This document shows, in pieces, positions 43,106 to 52,847 of a stretch of DNA of 64,000 bases (within the stretch, counting starts at the first letter, position 1; the number at the start of each line of letters is the position of its first letter). The position numbers were made by a program, and so were the translations under genes. The notes under the pieces are model-generated. The model made no database searches, was not told the DNA's origin, and saw only the letters and a program-made list of their open reading frames with translations. Where the stretch lies: the NCBI GenBank assembly GCA_947498645.1, contig CANMKS010000001.1:1588032-1652031 (forward strand), written 5' to 3'. This DNA comes from an uncultured Paracoccaceae bacterium. GTDB taxonomy: Bacteria > Pseudomonadota > Alphaproteobacteria > Rhodobacterales > Rhodobacteraceae.

Positions 43106-44314
43106 TCAGAAAAAGGCCTGTAGCCCCGTTTGCGCGCGTCCAAGGATCAGCGCGTGCACATCATGGGTGCCTTCATAAGTGTTTACGGTCTCAAGGTTAA
43201 CCATATGACGGATCACCTGAAATTCTTCCGAGATGCCGTTGCCGCCGTGCATATCACGGGCCATGCGGGCGATGTCCAAGGCTTTGCCGCAATTGTTGCG
43301 TTTCATCAGGCTGATCATTTCGGGCGCGGCCTGTGCATCGTCCATAAGACGTCCAATCCGAAGACACCCCTGTAGGCCCAAGGTGATTTCTGTCTGCATA
43401 TTGGCCAGTTTCAATTGGAACAATTGGGTCTGGGCAAGAGGTTTGCCGAACTGCCTGCGGTCCAGCCCATACTGTCTTGCTGCGTGCCAGCAAAATTCGG
43501 CCGCCCCCAAAACACCCCAGGAAATACCATAACGCGCGCGGTTGAGGCAGCCGAATGGTCCTTTCAAACCTTCGACATTGGGCAAGAGTGCATCTTCTGC
43601 CACCGCAACATTATCCATCACGATCTCGCCGGTGATTGAGGTGCGTAGGCTGAGCTTACCGCCGATCTTGGGCGCGGTGAGGCCGGGCGTTCCCTTGTCC
43701 AAGACGAAACCGCGAATTTTGCCGCCATGCGCTTCGGATTTGGCCCAGACGACAAATACATCGGCAATGGGAGCATTCGAGATCCACATCTTGGTGCCAT
43801 TCAGCACATAGCCGTCGTCCGTCTTTCGCGCCGTCGTCTTCATTCCGCCGGGGTCACTGCCCGCGTCGGATTCGGTCAGGCCGAAGCAGCCGATCCATTC
43901 TCCGCTGGCAAGCTTGGGCAGGTACTTCTGACGCTGTTCTTCGGTGCCATAGGCAAAAATCGGGTACATCACCAGCGAGGATTGCACCGACATCATCGAA
44001 CGGTACCCGCTGTCCACACGCTCAATCTCGCGCGCGACAAGGCCGTAGGTCACATAAGACGCGCCAAGCCCGCCGTATTCTTCGGGGATGGTGACACCCA
44101 GCAATCCCATCTGACCCATTTCGCGGAAGATATCGGGGTCGGTTGTTTCTGCTGCATAAGCCTTGATCACACGGGGTTGCAGTTTTTCGCGCGCATAATT
44201 TTGCGCAGCGTCGCGCATCATGCGTTCGTCTTCGCTCAGTTGGGCTTCGATCAGGAAGGGATCGTCCCATTCGAACCGCGACAGGTCCGGTTTATCTTTG
44301 GGTTTCAAGGGCAT
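43106..44314 (-). CDS. gcdH: Glutaryl-CoA dehydrogenase
   Basis: 402 residues. Acyl-CoA dehydrogenase fold with flavin-site [22 protein letters not shown] and C-terminal [23 protein letters not shown]...[19 protein letters not shown]. The sequence style ([57 protein letters not shown]) and the catalytic Glu in NTYEGTHD fit GcdH, which converts glutaryl-CoA to crotonyl-CoA in lysine/tryptophan degradation. AAAGGA precedes the ATG. It heads the operon with the fused E1 and acyltransferase, with a divergent LysR gene upstream, a common GcdH neighbour. Confidence 0.92.
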   Translation of the reverse strand: MPLKPKDKPDLSRFEWDDPFLIEAQLSEDERMMRDAAQNYAREKLQPRVIKAYAAETTDPDIFREMGQMGLLGVTIPEEYGGLGASYVTYGLVAREIERVDSGYRSMMSVQSSLVMYPIFAYGTEEQRQKYLPKLASGEWIGCFGLTESDAGSDPGGMKTTARKTDDGYVLNGTKMWISNAPIADVFVVWAKSEAHGGKIRGFVLDKGTPGLTAPKIGGKLSLRTSITGEIVMDNVAVAEDALLPNVEGLKGPFGCLNRARYGISWGVLGAAEFCWHAARQYGLDRRQFGKPLAQTQLFQLKLANMQTEITLGLQGCLRIGRLMDDAQAAPEMISLMKRNNCGKALDIARMARDMHGGNGISEEFQVIRHMVNLETVNTYEGTHDVHALILGRAQTGLQAFF

Positions 44315-44390
44315 AGATCGGTCCTTTGTGGTCGGGTGGCAAGTGCGCGCGTCTGCTGGAACAAGCCGTTTCTGGGCTGTCCTTGGATGT

Positions 44391-44402
44391 TTGATGCATC
44401 AA
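44391..44402. promoter_or_regulatory. 12-bp palindrome between gcdH and its LysR neighbour
   Basis: TTGATGCATCAA is a perfect palindrome in the 189-base divergent gap, 77 bases upstream of the gcdH start and 102 bases before the LysR gene. A regulator-binding site is plausible; the rest of the gap shows no other gene or strong promoter that I can support. Confidence 0.4.
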
Positions 44403-44503
44403 GATCATTCCACTTTGCAATTTCTTGACCTAAGGTGAGCAACAATTTCGGTCTATTTATTGGGCTGATAGCAAGATGTCATATGAAATCATGGAATGTG
44501 TTC

Positions 44504-45415
44504 ATGTCAAAATGGAATGATATCTCTGTCCCACGCCGTTTTCTTCCACCCTTTACCTGGTTGTCCGCTTTCGAAGCGGTCGCCCGACGCGGCTCTGTCA
44601 CGTTGGCTGCTGAAGAATTGAGCCTGACCCAAGGTGCCGTCAGCCGCCAGATTCAAAAACTGGAGGACCGGATCGGCATCAAACTGTTTGTGCGTGACAA
44701 GCAGCGGCTGCACCTGACTCCAGCAGGAGCGGCCTATGCCAAGGACATTGGACAGGGCATCAAGTTGATCGCTAGCGCGGGCATCAAGCTGCACACAAAT
44801 CCGCATGGCGGAGAACTCAATCTGGCGGTTCTACCCGCGTTTGCGACCCATTGGCTTGCTCCGCGGCTTTCACACTTCCTTGCCGAACACCCCGGCGTAA
44901 CTGTCAACCTGTCCACCCGGACAAAGCCGTTTGATTTCTCGGTTGAGGGGTATCACGCAGCAATTCATTTTGGTTCTGATGATTGGCCGCAAACGCAGTC
45001 ATTGCGCTTGATGCAGGAAGAGGCCATCGCCGTTGCGTCGCCCGACAAGTTAAAAGGCGTCGAGACGGCCGAGGATGTTCTGCAGCTGCCTCTCTTGAGC
45101 CTCGAAACACGATCGGATGCTTGGAGCAAATGGTTTCATCAGCAAGGCCATGAGGTTGCGTATCTGCCGACGCTCCAATTCGACCAATTTGCCACCATGA
45201 TCCAGGCTGCCGTATTCGGCGTCGGGGCAGCGATTGTGCCAAAGTACCTTGTGGCCAGAGAGTTGGAGAATGGAAGCCTTGCCGCTATCAACGGTTTACC
45301 CCCATTGGCAATCGGTTCCTACTATTTGGTTTGGCCCGAACGGAACGCCAGTTATCCGCCTGTCATTGATTTTCGAAACTGGATCGAAGCGGCGGCGCTT
45401 AACGCAGGCGTTTAA
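44504..45415 (+). CDS. LysR family regulator (GcvA-like), probable gcdH regulator
   Basis: 303 residues from the ATG at 44504 (the track's 23 extra residues are in the promoter region). Helix-turn-helix at about 12-70: LPPFTWLSAFEAVARRGSVTLAAEELSLTQGAVSRQIQKLE. The effector domain has LNLAVLPAFATHWLAPRLSHF and GVGAAIVPKYLVARELENG, typical of GcvA-type regulators. Divergent from gcdH, a common arrangement where the regulator controls glutarate degradation. Its 3' end overlaps the convergent pheA by 4 bases. Confidence 0.9.
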   Translation: MSKWNDISVPRRFLPPFTWLSAFEAVARRGSVTLAAEELSLTQGAVSRQIQKLEDRIGIKLFVRDKQRLHLTPAGAAYAKDIGQGIKLIASAGIKLHTNPHGGELNLAVLPAFATHWLAPRLSHFLAEHPGVTVNLSTRTKPFDFSVEGYHAAIHFGSDDWPQTQSLRLMQEEAIAVASPDKLKGVETAEDVLQLPLLSLETRSDAWSKWFHQQGHEVAYLPTLQFDQFATMIQAAVFGVGAAIVPKYLVARELENGSLAAINGLPPLAIGSYYLVWPERNASYPPVIDFRNWIEAAALNAGV

Positions 45416-46260
45416 CTGCCGCTTTTTTCGTGCCGCCGCGCTGCCGCAGGATAAACACCCATCACATGCAGATGGTCAGTGAAATAGCCCAGCTCTTCCA
45501 TGGCTAGCTGTACGTTGGCATCGTCGGGATGCCCTTCGATTTCGGCATAGAATTGCGTCGCCGTGAATTCGCCGCCGACCATGTAGCTTTCCAGTTTTGT
45601 CATGTTGACGCTGTTCGTCGCAAAACCGCCCATCGCCTTGTATAGGGCGGCGGGAATGTTGCGCACGCGAAAGACAAAACTTGTCATCATGCCCGACGCG
45701 CCGCGCCGAATGTAATCGGGTTCGCTGGCCATGATGAGAAAACGTGTGGTGTTGCGTGCGTGATCTTCGATGTGGCGGGCCAGAACCTTGAGTCCGTAAA
45801 TTTCCGCGGCCAGTTCCGAGGCCAGGGCCGCCACCGACGGATCACCGCCCGCGGCGACCTCGCGCGCGGCGCGCGCATTGTCTGAGCTGACGCGCCCCCG
45901 AATCTTATGATCGCGCAGGAACCGGGCGCATTGTGGCAGAATAACCGGATGGCCATGCGCCTCTTTGATGTCGTCCAGCTTTGCCTCGGACGTGCCCAGC
46001 AGATTGACATGCACCCGCACGAAAGTCTCATCGACGATATGCAGCCCGCTTTCGGGCAAAAGCGAATGCACATCAGCCACCCGCCCATAAGTCGAATTTT
46101 CAACTGCGATCATGCCAAGGTCGGCGTCGCCCTTGCGTACCGCATCGATGGCCGCTTCAAATGTGGGGCAGGGCAGCGGCGTGTAGTCCGGCCGCGCGGT
46201 CACGCAGGCCTCGTGCCCATATGCGCCCAACTCACCTTGAAATGCGATTTTCTGCTGCAT
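45412..46260 (-). CDS. pheA: Prephenate dehydratase
   Basis: 282 residues from the ATG at 46260 with GAGAGG upstream; the track start at 46431 would run into the divergent cytochrome promoter. Catalytic domain: IAFQGELGAYGHEA, GMIAVENSTYGRVADVHSLL and the substrate-binding TRF within HARNTTRFLIM. The C-terminal ACT domain begins SFVFRVRNIPAALYKAMGGFA and has ESYMVGGEFTATQFYAE for phenylalanine feedback. It is monofunctional: no chorismate mutase domain is present. Divergent from the cytochrome c gene. Confidence 0.95.
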   Translation of the reverse strand: MQQKIAFQGELGAYGHEACVTARPDYTPLPCPTFEAAIDAVRKGDADLGMIAVENSTYGRVADVHSLLPESGLHIVDETFVRVHVNLLGTSEAKLDDIKEAHGHPVILPQCARFLRDHKIRGRVSSDNARAAREVAAGGDPSVAALASELAAEIYGLKVLARHIEDHARNTTRFLIMASEPDYIRRGASGMMTSFVFRVRNIPAALYKAMGGFATNSVNMTKLESYMVGGEFTATQFYAEIEGHPDDANVQLAMEELGYFTDHLHVMGVYPAAARRHEKSGS

Positions 46261-46381
46261 TGTTGCGGCCTCTCTGCTTTTACCCGGCAAAAATGGGCAT
46301 TTGGTCGCGCCACTATACCTTGCAACCCGATGTGGGAAACGGATAGATAGCGGCAACGCTTTGAACGGAATGGAACGCGAC

Positions 46382-46891
46382 ATGTTCGACACAATGACGA
46401 TGACAAAACTGGTGGGGGGCCTTTGTGGCACGTTTCTGGTCTTTTTGCTGGGTGCCTGGCTGGCCGAGGAAATCTACCACAGTGGCGGTCACGATGATCA
46501 TCAGGCCTATGTGATCGAGGTTGAAGGCGCCGAAGGCGGTGCCGACGAAGCTGTCGAAGAGGTTGATTTTGCCGTTGTTCTGGCATCTGCCAGCGCCCAA
46601 GAAGGCGAAGGCCTGTGGCGCGCGTGTCGGTCTTGCCACGCGCTTGAGCCGGGCCAGCACGGGACCGGCCCAGCGTTGCACGGTATCGTGGATCGCCCGG
46701 TCCAGTTCTATGATGACTTTAACTACTCCGGTGCATTGGCCGAGGTGGCAGATGTCTGGACCCCGGACAATCTGAATGCCTTCCTTGAAAAGCCAAGCGC
46801 CTTCGCCCCCGGCACTGCGATGTCCTACAACGGTATGCGCAAGGTCGAGGATCGCGCGAACCTGATCGCCTATCTGGCGACGTTCAACTGA
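46382..46891 (+). CDS. Membrane-anchored c-type cytochrome (cytochrome cy/CycM type)
   Basis: 169 residues from the ATG at 46382 with GGAA six bases upstream. An uncleaved N-terminal helix (about 8-28: LVGGLCGTFLVFLLGAWLAEE) anchors the protein. It is followed by an acidic linker (EVEGAEGGADEAVEEVDF) and a class I cytochrome c domain with one heme site CRSCH at about 83-87 and the axial Met in GTAMSYNGM. Such tethered cytochromes carry electrons from the bc1 complex to cbb3 or aa3 oxidases. The neighbouring pheA is divergent; a terminator follows. Confidence 0.9.
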   Translation: MFDTMTMTKLVGGLCGTFLVFLLGAWLAEEIYHSGGHDDHQAYVIEVEGAEGGADEAVEEVDFAVVLASASAQEGEGLWRACRSCHALEPGQHGTGPALHGIVDRPVQFYDDFNYSGALAEVADVWTPDNLNAFLEKPSAFAPGTAMSYNGMRKVEDRANLIAYLATFN

Positions 46892-46920
46892 TCAACAGCA
46901 TCGACATGCTGGTTCATGAA

Positions 46921-46946
46921 AGGTCGCCCGCCGGGCGGCCTTTTTC
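46921..46946 (+). terminator. Rho-independent terminator after the cytochrome gene
   Basis: Stem GGTCGCCC / GGGCGGCC (one G-T pair) with a GCC loop, followed by TTTTT. Confidence 0.85.
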
Positions 46947-46991
46947 GGTTTCACGGATGCGTCAATCACCATTTCATCACGCAAACTCAAC

Positions 46992-47020
46992 TTGAATGTT
47001 TGCCAAACACCACATTTACT
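46992..47020 (+). promoter_or_regulatory. Promoter with embedded palindrome before yejABEF
   Basis: TTGAAT (46992-46997), 17 bases, TTTACT (47015-47020). The spacer contains the perfect 13-bp palindrome TGTTTGCCAAACA (46997-47009), where a bound repressor would block RNA polymerase. The leader to yejA is about 35 bases. Confidence 0.45.
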
Positions 47021-47061
47021 TCATTTAACGTCTCAAAGACCGTAATGAACCGGAGTGCCCC

Positions 47062-48981
47062 ATGCCAAACCACCCGCAAGCCCGTGCCGCCGTCACCACG
47101 CATGATCGCAACGATGGCAATATGCGACACTGGCTGCTGGGATCGGTGATCGGGGTTGCGGCCCTTTGGGCAGGGGCCGAGGTGCTGGCAGATAGCCATG
47201 AAGAGATCACGATCAGCCATGGGTATGTGAATTTCGGCGAGTTGAAATACGGGCCTGATCAGGTGCTGGACTATGTGAACCCGGATGCGCCCAAGGGGGG
47301 CGAATTCTCGCAATGGGCGCAGGGAACATTTGATAGTTTCAATCTTTCCACGCGCAAGGGCGTGCCTGCGGCCCTTTCAACGATCGGTTACGAGTCGATT
47401 CTGACGTCTTTTGCCGATGATCCCTATGGGGTCTATTGCTACCTGTGCGAAACGATGGAGTATCCTGAAAGCCGCGACTGGGTGATCTTCAATCTGCGTG
47501 ATGACGTGACATTCTGGGATGGCACAACCATGACTGCCGAGGATATCAAATTCACCTTTGAGCTTTACCTTGAGCAGGGCATTACCGAATACCGCAGTGT
47601 CTATTCGCAATTCATCGACAGCGTTGAGGTGTTGGATAGCCACCGGATCCGTTTCAACTTTACCGAAACCGCGCCGCGCCGCGACGTTGTCAGCTGGGTT
47701 GGCGGCACATCGGCATTCTCAAAAGCGTGGTTCGAAGAGACCGGCACACGTCTTGATGAGGCCTCGGATGAGCCATTTATGGCCACAGGCCCCTACCGTC
47801 TGGATGAGGTCGATATCGGCCGTCAGATCATCTATCGCTATGATCCGAACTGGTGGGGCGCGGATTTGCCCCTCAATCAGGGGCGCAACAACTTTGAGAC
47901 CCTGCGCGTTGAGTATTTTGCCGATAGTGGCTCTGCCTTTGAAGGCTTCAAAAGCGGTGTCTATGCGTTTCGCACTGAAAACAGTTCGATCCAATGGGCC
48001 ACCGGTTATGACTTTCCAGCGCGCGAAAATGGCTGGGTAATCGTCGAAGAACTGCCCGATGGGGCGATTGGAACTGGGCAGGGGTTTGTGTTCAACCTCA
48101 ATCAGGAAAAATTCGAGGATCCTTTGGTGCGTCAGGCGCTTGGTCTGATGGTGAATTTCGAATGGATGAACGACTCGCTGTTTTATGGGCTTTACGAGCG
48201 CCCGGAATCGTTCTGGGACAATTCCGATCTCAAGGCGGTTGGTGTGCCGTCCGCCGAAGAGATCGCGATCCTGCAACCGCTTGTTGAGGAAGGCCTGCTG
48301 GATGCTAGCATCCTGACTGACGAGGCTGTGATCCCACCGGTATCCAGCACAGCAGAGCGCCCGCTTGATCGTCGCGCATTGCGTGCGGCTTCTGCGCTGC
48401 TGGATGAGGCGGGCTGGGTTGCGGGCGATGACGGTTTGCGCCGCAAGGATGGCGAAACCCTGTCGGTGACCTTTCTTGAAAGATCACCGCAGTTTGACCG
48501 GATCATCAATCCGATTGTTGAAAACCTCAAACGTCTTGGTGTGGATGCCGCGCTGGAGCGTGTGGACACCGCCCAGTGGATTGAGCGGCGCCGGTCGGGC
48601 AATTTTGACATTGTGAACGCATCACTGGGCCAGGGCTTTGAGCCGGGCCAACAGTTGGCGCAGTTCTTTGGGTCGGAGGCTGCCGAGGACAGCTCGCGCA
48701 ATCCGATGCGCCTGAAATCCCCGGCCGTGGATCGGATCATTGATGCGATTGTCGATGCCAAGACACTGGACGAGCTGACAACCGGCACGCGCGCCTTGGA
48801 CCGTGTCCTGCGGGCAGAGCGTTTCTGGATCCCGCAGTGGCAGAAAAACAAGCATACTGTCGCCTACTACGACATGTACCGCTTTGAAGAGATCCCGCCG
48901 CTCGCGCTCTCGCCCATCGACAACTGGTGGTATGATGCAGAGGCCGGCGAGGCGCTGCGCGCCACCGGTGCGTTTCAGTAA
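47062..48981 (+). CDS. yejA: Peptide ABC transporter substrate-binding protein YejA
   Basis: 639 residues. The ATG at 47062 has GGAG six bases upstream, although the signal peptide proper starts at Met21 (MRHWLLGSVIGVAALWAGAEVLA). A family 5 periplasmic binding protein of the YejA type: ISHGYVNFGELKYGPD, NPDAPKGGEFSQWAQGTFDSFN, and FNLRDDVTFWDGTTMTAEDI. The C-terminus ends with PPLALSPIDNWWYD. In relatives YejABEF imports peptides and microcin C-like compounds. First gene of a compact four-gene operon. Confidence 0.92.
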   Translation: MPNHPQARAAVTTHDRNDGNMRHWLLGSVIGVAALWAGAEVLADSHEEITISHGYVNFGELKYGPDQVLDYVNPDAPKGGEFSQWAQGTFDSFNLSTRKGVPAALSTIGYESILTSFADDPYGVYCYLCETMEYPESRDWVIFNLRDDVTFWDGTTMTAEDIKFTFELYLEQGITEYRSVYSQFIDSVEVLDSHRIRFNFTETAPRRDVVSWVGGTSAFSKAWFEETGTRLDEASDEPFMATGPYRLDEVDIGRQIIYRYDPNWWGADLPLNQGRNNFETLRVEYFADSGSAFEGFKSGVYAFRTENSSIQWATGYDFPARENGWVIVEELPDGAIGTGQGFVFNLNQEKFEDPLVRQALGLMVNFEWMNDSLFYGLYERPESFWDNSDLKAVGVPSAEEIAILQPLVEEGLLDASILTDEAVIPPVSSTAERPLDRRALRAASALLDEAGWVAGDDGLRRKDGETLSVTFLERSPQFDRIINPIVENLKRLGVDAALERVDTAQWIERRRSGNFDIVNASLGQGFEPGQQLAQFFGSEAAEDSSRNPMRLKSPAVDRIIDAIVDAKTLDELTTGTRALDRVLRAERFWIPQWQKNKHTVAYYDMYRFEEIPPLALSPIDNWWYDAEAGEALRATGAFQ

Positions 48982-48991
48982 GGTCGCGTAA

Positions 48992-50065
48992 ATGGGCGCA
49001 TATATACTAAGGCGCTTGCTGCTTGTGATCCCGACGTTGCTGGGGATCATGATCATCAACTTTGCCCTGATCCAATTTGTCCCTGGTGGCCCCATCGAAC
49101 AAATCCTGGCTGAGCTGGAAGGCGGCGGAGATGTGTTCGAAGGCATTTCCGGCGGCGGCAGTGAGCTGGTGGACAGTGGCGACAGCGACTACATCGGCGG
49201 GCGCGGATTACCTGCCGATTTCATCGCTGATCTGGAACGAGAGTTCGGTTTTGACAAACCCCCGCTTGAACGGTTCCTCAACATGATGTGGAACTACGTG
49301 CGGTTCGATTTCGGCGAAAGCTACTTCCGCTCGATCAGCGTGTTTGATCTGGTGATGGAAAAGATGCCGGTCTCGATCACGCTGGGGCTGTGGTCGACGC
49401 TTATTGCTTACATGATCTCGATCCCGCTGGGCATCAAGAAGGCGGTCAGGGACGGCACACCCTTTGACACCTGGACATCGGGTGCGATCATCGTGGGCTA
49501 TGCCATTCCGGGGTTCTTGTTTGCGATCCTGTTGATCGTGCTGTTTGCAGGTGGGTCTTACTGGCGCATCTTCCCGCTGCGTGGTCTGACGTCCGCAAAT
49601 TTTGATGATCTGAGCCTGATTGGCAAAGTGCTTGACTATTTCTGGCATATCACCTTGCCGGTGCTTGCCTCGACCATCGCTGCCTTTGCGACGCTGACGT
49701 TGCTGACCAAGAACAGCTTTCTTGATGAGATCAAGAAGCAATATGTCATAACAGCACGCGCCAAGGGGCTGTCGGAATCGCGTGTGCTCTATGGTCATGT
49801 GTTCCGCAACGCCATGTTGATCGTAATCTCGGGCTTTCCGGCACTGTTCATCAGTGTGTTCTTTGGCAGTTCACTGATTATCGAGACGCTGTTCTCGCTT
49901 GATGGGTTGGGCCGTCTGGGATTTGAGGCCGTGGTCGCGCGTGACTATCCGGTGGTCTTTGGGACGCTATTTGCCTTCTCGCTGATGGGGCTGGTTGTCG
50001 GGATCATCACGGATCTGACCTATGTGCTGATTGATCCACGCATTGATTTTGAGGCGCGAAACTGA
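48992..50065 (+). CDS. yejB: Peptide ABC transporter permease YejB
   Basis: 357 residues. First membrane helix at about 9-30 ([24 protein letters not shown]), a periplasmic insertion with [25 protein letters not shown], then five more helices. The permease EAA loop is around [25 protein letters not shown]. The insertion after helix 1 and the [19 protein letters not shown] region are typical of YejB/OppB-type proteins. AAGG precedes the ATG by eight bases. The last base of its stop is the first base of yejE. Confidence 0.93.
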   Translation: MGAYILRRLLLVIPTLLGIMIINFALIQFVPGGPIEQILAELEGGGDVFEGISGGGSELVDSGDSDYIGGRGLPADFIADLEREFGFDKPPLERFLNMMWNYVRFDFGESYFRSISVFDLVMEKMPVSITLGLWSTLIAYMISIPLGIKKAVRDGTPFDTWTSGAIIVGYAIPGFLFAILLIVLFAGGSYWRIFPLRGLTSANFDDLSLIGKVLDYFWHITLPVLASTIAAFATLTLLTKNSFLDEIKKQYVITARAKGLSESRVLYGHVFRNAMLIVISGFPALFISVFFGSSLIIETLFSLDGLGRLGFEAVVARDYPVVFGTLFAFSLMGLVVGIITDLTYVLIDPRIDFEARN

Positions 50066-51252
50066 TGGCAAAGCGTCCTTTCCTTTCACCGCTCAACAAA
50101 CGACGGTTGCGCAATTTCCGACGCAACCGGCGCGCCTATTGGTCGCTTGTCATCTTTTCGGTGCTGTTTGGTCTGTCGCTGATGGCCGAGTTCATCGCCA
50201 ATGACAAACCCATCGCGGTCAGCTATCGCGGCGAAATCCGGATGCCGATTTTCAGCTTCTATTCCGAAAAGGATTTTGGCGGCGATTTCCCCACCGAGGC
50301 TGGCTATGGCGAGATAGAGGTGGATTGCCTGATTGTCACCGGCGGGCTGGATGCCTGTTTTGACACACCAGACGAGCTGATCGCCGCTGTTGCGGCGGGT
50401 GAGACGCTGGATGGCGATTTTCAGAAGGGCTGGATGCTTTGGCCGGTTATTCCTTATTCCTACAACACCATCGTGGATGTGCGTGGCGTGGCACCGGCAC
50501 CGCCAAGTGCAGAGAACTGGCTGGGCACCGATGACACCAAACGCGATGTTGTCGCCCGCGTCATCTATGGTTTTCGGGTCTCGGTGACCTTTGCGTTGAT
50601 CGTCACTGCCGCCGCATCCTTTATCGGGATCATCGCTGGTGCTGTGCAGGGTTATTTTGGCGGTTGGATCGACCTGATCTTCCAGCGCATCATCGAGATA
50701 TGGACCGGAATTCCGTCACTTTATGTCATCATCATTCTCTTCGCGATTCTGGGCCGCAGTTACTGGCTCCTTGTGTTTTTGACAGTGCTGTTCGGCTGGC
50801 CCGCCCTTGTGGGGCTGGTCAGGGCCGAATTCCTACGTGCGCGCAATCTGGAATATGTGCGTGCTGCCAAGGCGCTGGGCGTGCGTGATCGCACGATCAT
50901 GTTCCGTCATATGCTGCCCAACGCGATGGTGGCGACGCTGACGATGCTGCCCTTTTTGGTCACCGGTGCGATTGGCGGCTTGGCGACGCTGGATTTTCTG
51001 GGCTTTGGCCTTCCATCCTCGGCCCCGTCCTTGGGTGAAATGACTTTGCAGGCCAAACAGAACCTACAGGCACCGTGGCTGGGGTTCACCGCCTTTTTCA
51101 CCTTTGCGGTGATGCTGTCGCTGCTGGTCTTTATCTTTGAGGGCGTCCGCGATGCCTTTGATCCACGCAAGACCTTTGTAGCAGATGGCGACGTGATCAC
51201 GGATGACGATGTTTTTGCGCAAGCCGCCACAGCGGGGACAGATCGCAAATGA
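50065..51252 (+). CDS. yejE: Peptide ABC transporter permease YejE
   Basis: 395 residues. N-terminal OppC-type helix (about 27-48: WSLVIFSVLFGLSLMAEFIAN), a long periplasmic section (YRGEIRMPIFSFYSEKDFGG, typical of YejE), and GTDDTKRDVVARVIYGFRVS before the permease core. The EAA loop is EYVRAAKALGVRDRTIMFRHMLPNAM. It forms the channel with YejB. Start and stop overlap neighbouring genes by 1 and 4 bases, so translation is coupled along the operon. Confidence 0.93.
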   Translation: MAKRPFLSPLNKRRLRNFRRNRRAYWSLVIFSVLFGLSLMAEFIANDKPIAVSYRGEIRMPIFSFYSEKDFGGDFPTEAGYGEIEVDCLIVTGGLDACFDTPDELIAAVAAGETLDGDFQKGWMLWPVIPYSYNTIVDVRGVAPAPPSAENWLGTDDTKRDVVARVIYGFRVSVTFALIVTAAASFIGIIAGAVQGYFGGWIDLIFQRIIEIWTGIPSLYVIIILFAILGRSYWLLVFLTVLFGWPALVGLVRAEFLRARNLEYVRAAKALGVRDRTIMFRHMLPNAMVATLTMLPFLVTGAIGGLATLDFLGFGLPSSAPSLGEMTLQAKQNLQAPWLGFTAFFTFAVMLSLLVFIFEGVRDAFDPRKTFVADGDVITDDDVFAQAATAGTDRK

Positions 51253-52847
51253 GCAATACCGTCCTTGATGTCAAAGACCTGCGCGTCGCCTTTCGTCAGG
51301 ATGGCAATACGACACATGCGGTGCGTGGTGTGTCCTTTACCGTGAACCGGGGCGAGACAGTCGCGCTGGTTGGTGAGAGCGGGTCCGGCAAATCCGTGAC
51401 TGCCCTGTCCACCGTGCAGCTGCTGGGTGACAGTGCAGTGATGGCCGGGTCTATCACATATGAAGGCGCCGAGATGGTTGGCGCGGATGAGCCGGAATTG
51501 CGCCGTGTGCGCGGCAATGACATCAGTTTTATCTTCCAAGAGCCGATGACATCGCTCAACCCGCTGCACACCATTGAAAAGCAGTTGGCCGAGAGCATCG
51601 AACTGCACTCGGGTTTGCGCGGCGCCGCTGTCACGAACCGCATTGTGCAACTGCTGCACCGGGTGGGTATCCGTGACGCCGAAAGCCGTCTTAGTGCCTA
51701 CCCTCACCAGCTTTCTGGCGGGCAACGCCAGCGCGTGATGATCGCGATGGCGCTGGCGAATGGCCCTGAACTACTGATCGCGGACGAGCCGACGACGGCG
51801 CTGGATGTGACCATTCAGGCCCAGATTCTGGAATTGCTGGCCGAGCTGAAACGTGACGAAGGCATGTCGATGCTTTTTATCACCCATGACCTGACCATCG
51901 TGCGCAAGATCGCCGATCGGGTCTGCGTGATGAAAGACGGTGAGATCGTCGAAAGCGGCCCCACGGCCGAGATATTTTCCAATCCGCAGCATCCCTATAC
52001 TCAGATGCTATTGGCTGCTGAAAGCAGCGGTGTTCCTGCGCCTGTCGAAAATACCGCCCCCGTGGTGCTGGAAACCAATGGCGCGCGCATCTGGTTTCCG
52101 ATCCAGCGCGGTCTGCTCAAGCGCACGGTGGGGCATGTGAAGGCGGTCAACGACGCTACCCTGACCGTCCGGGCAGGCGAGACTCTGGGCGTGGTTGGTG
52201 AAAGTGGCTCTGGCAAGACAACGCTGGCCCTTGCGGTGATGCGGTTGATCCGGTCAGAGGGTCGGATTGCGTTTCAGAATACCGATATTCACCACCTCAA
52301 CCAGCGCCAGATGCGCCCTTTGCGCAGCGACATGCAGATCGTGTTTCAGGATCCTTACGGCTCGCTCAGCCCACGCATGACGGTAGAAGAGATCATCGCT
52401 GAGGGGCTTGGCGTGCATGGGGTCGCACCTGGCCGCGACAAGCGCGAGATGGTAGGCGAGATCATGGGCGAAGTGGGCCTTGATCCGTCGCTGATGGATC
52501 GTTACCCGCATGAATTTTCCGGCGGCCAGCGCCAGCGCATCGCGATTGCGCGCGCGATGATCCTGCGCCCCAAGCTGTTGATTCTGGATGAGCCGACCAG
52601 CGCGCTTGATATGACGGTGCAGGTGCAGATTGTGCAGCTGTTGCGCGATTTGCAGCAGAAATATGGGCTGGCTTATCTGTTCATCAGCCATGACCTGAAG
52701 GTCGTGCGTGCCTTGTCGCACAAGGTGATGGTGATGAAGCAGGGCGACGTTGTGGAAGCAGGCGATGCCGATACGATCTTTGATGCACCGCAGAACGCCT
52801 ACACCCGCGCACTGATGGCGGCGGCGTTTGAAGGTAAGGTCGCCTAA
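51249..52847 (+). CDS. yejF: Peptide ABC transporter ATP-binding protein YejF (fused dual ATPase)
   Basis: 532 residues, two ABC ATPase domains in one chain. Domain 1: Walker [13 protein letters not shown], signature [14 protein letters not shown], Walker [13 protein letters not shown]. Domain 2: Walker [13 protein letters not shown], signature [14 protein letters not shown], Walker [13 protein letters not shown]. It is the energy-coupling subunit of YejABEF. The stop overlaps the convergent anti-sigma gene by 4 bases, with no terminator visible. Confidence 0.95.
   Translation: MSNTVLDVKDLRVAFRQDGNTTHAVRGVSFTVNRGETVALVGESGSGKSVTALSTVQLLGDSAVMAGSITYEGAEMVGADEPELRRVRGNDISFIFQEPMTSLNPLHTIEKQLAESIELHSGLRGAAVTNRIVQLLHRVGIRDAESRLSAYPHQLSGGQRQRVMIAMALANGPELLIADEPTTALDVTIQAQILELLAELKRDEGMSMLFITHDLTIVRKIADRVCVMKDGEIVESGPTAEIFSNPQHPYTQMLLAAESSGVPAPVENTAPVVLETNGARIWFPIQRGLLKRTVGHVKAVNDATLTVRAGETLGVVGESGSGKTTLALAVMRLIRSEGRIAFQNTDIHHLNQRQMRPLRSDMQIVFQDPYGSLSPRMTVEEIIAEGLGVHGVAPGRDKREMVGEIMGEVGLDPSLMDRYPHEFSGGQRQRIAIARAMILRPKLLILDEPTSALDMTVQVQIVQLLRDLQQKYGLAYLFISHDLKVVRALSHKVMVMKQGDVVEAGDADTIFDAPQNAYTRALMAAAFEGKVA

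Noticed and set aside
44391-44402. TTGATGCATCAA as an FNR box
   Set aside because: FNR sites have four bases between TTGAT and ATCAA; here there are two, so it was kept only as an unassigned palindrome.
49208-49798. 196-residue reverse ORF inside yejB
   Set aside because: No recognisable domain; the permease frame is certain.
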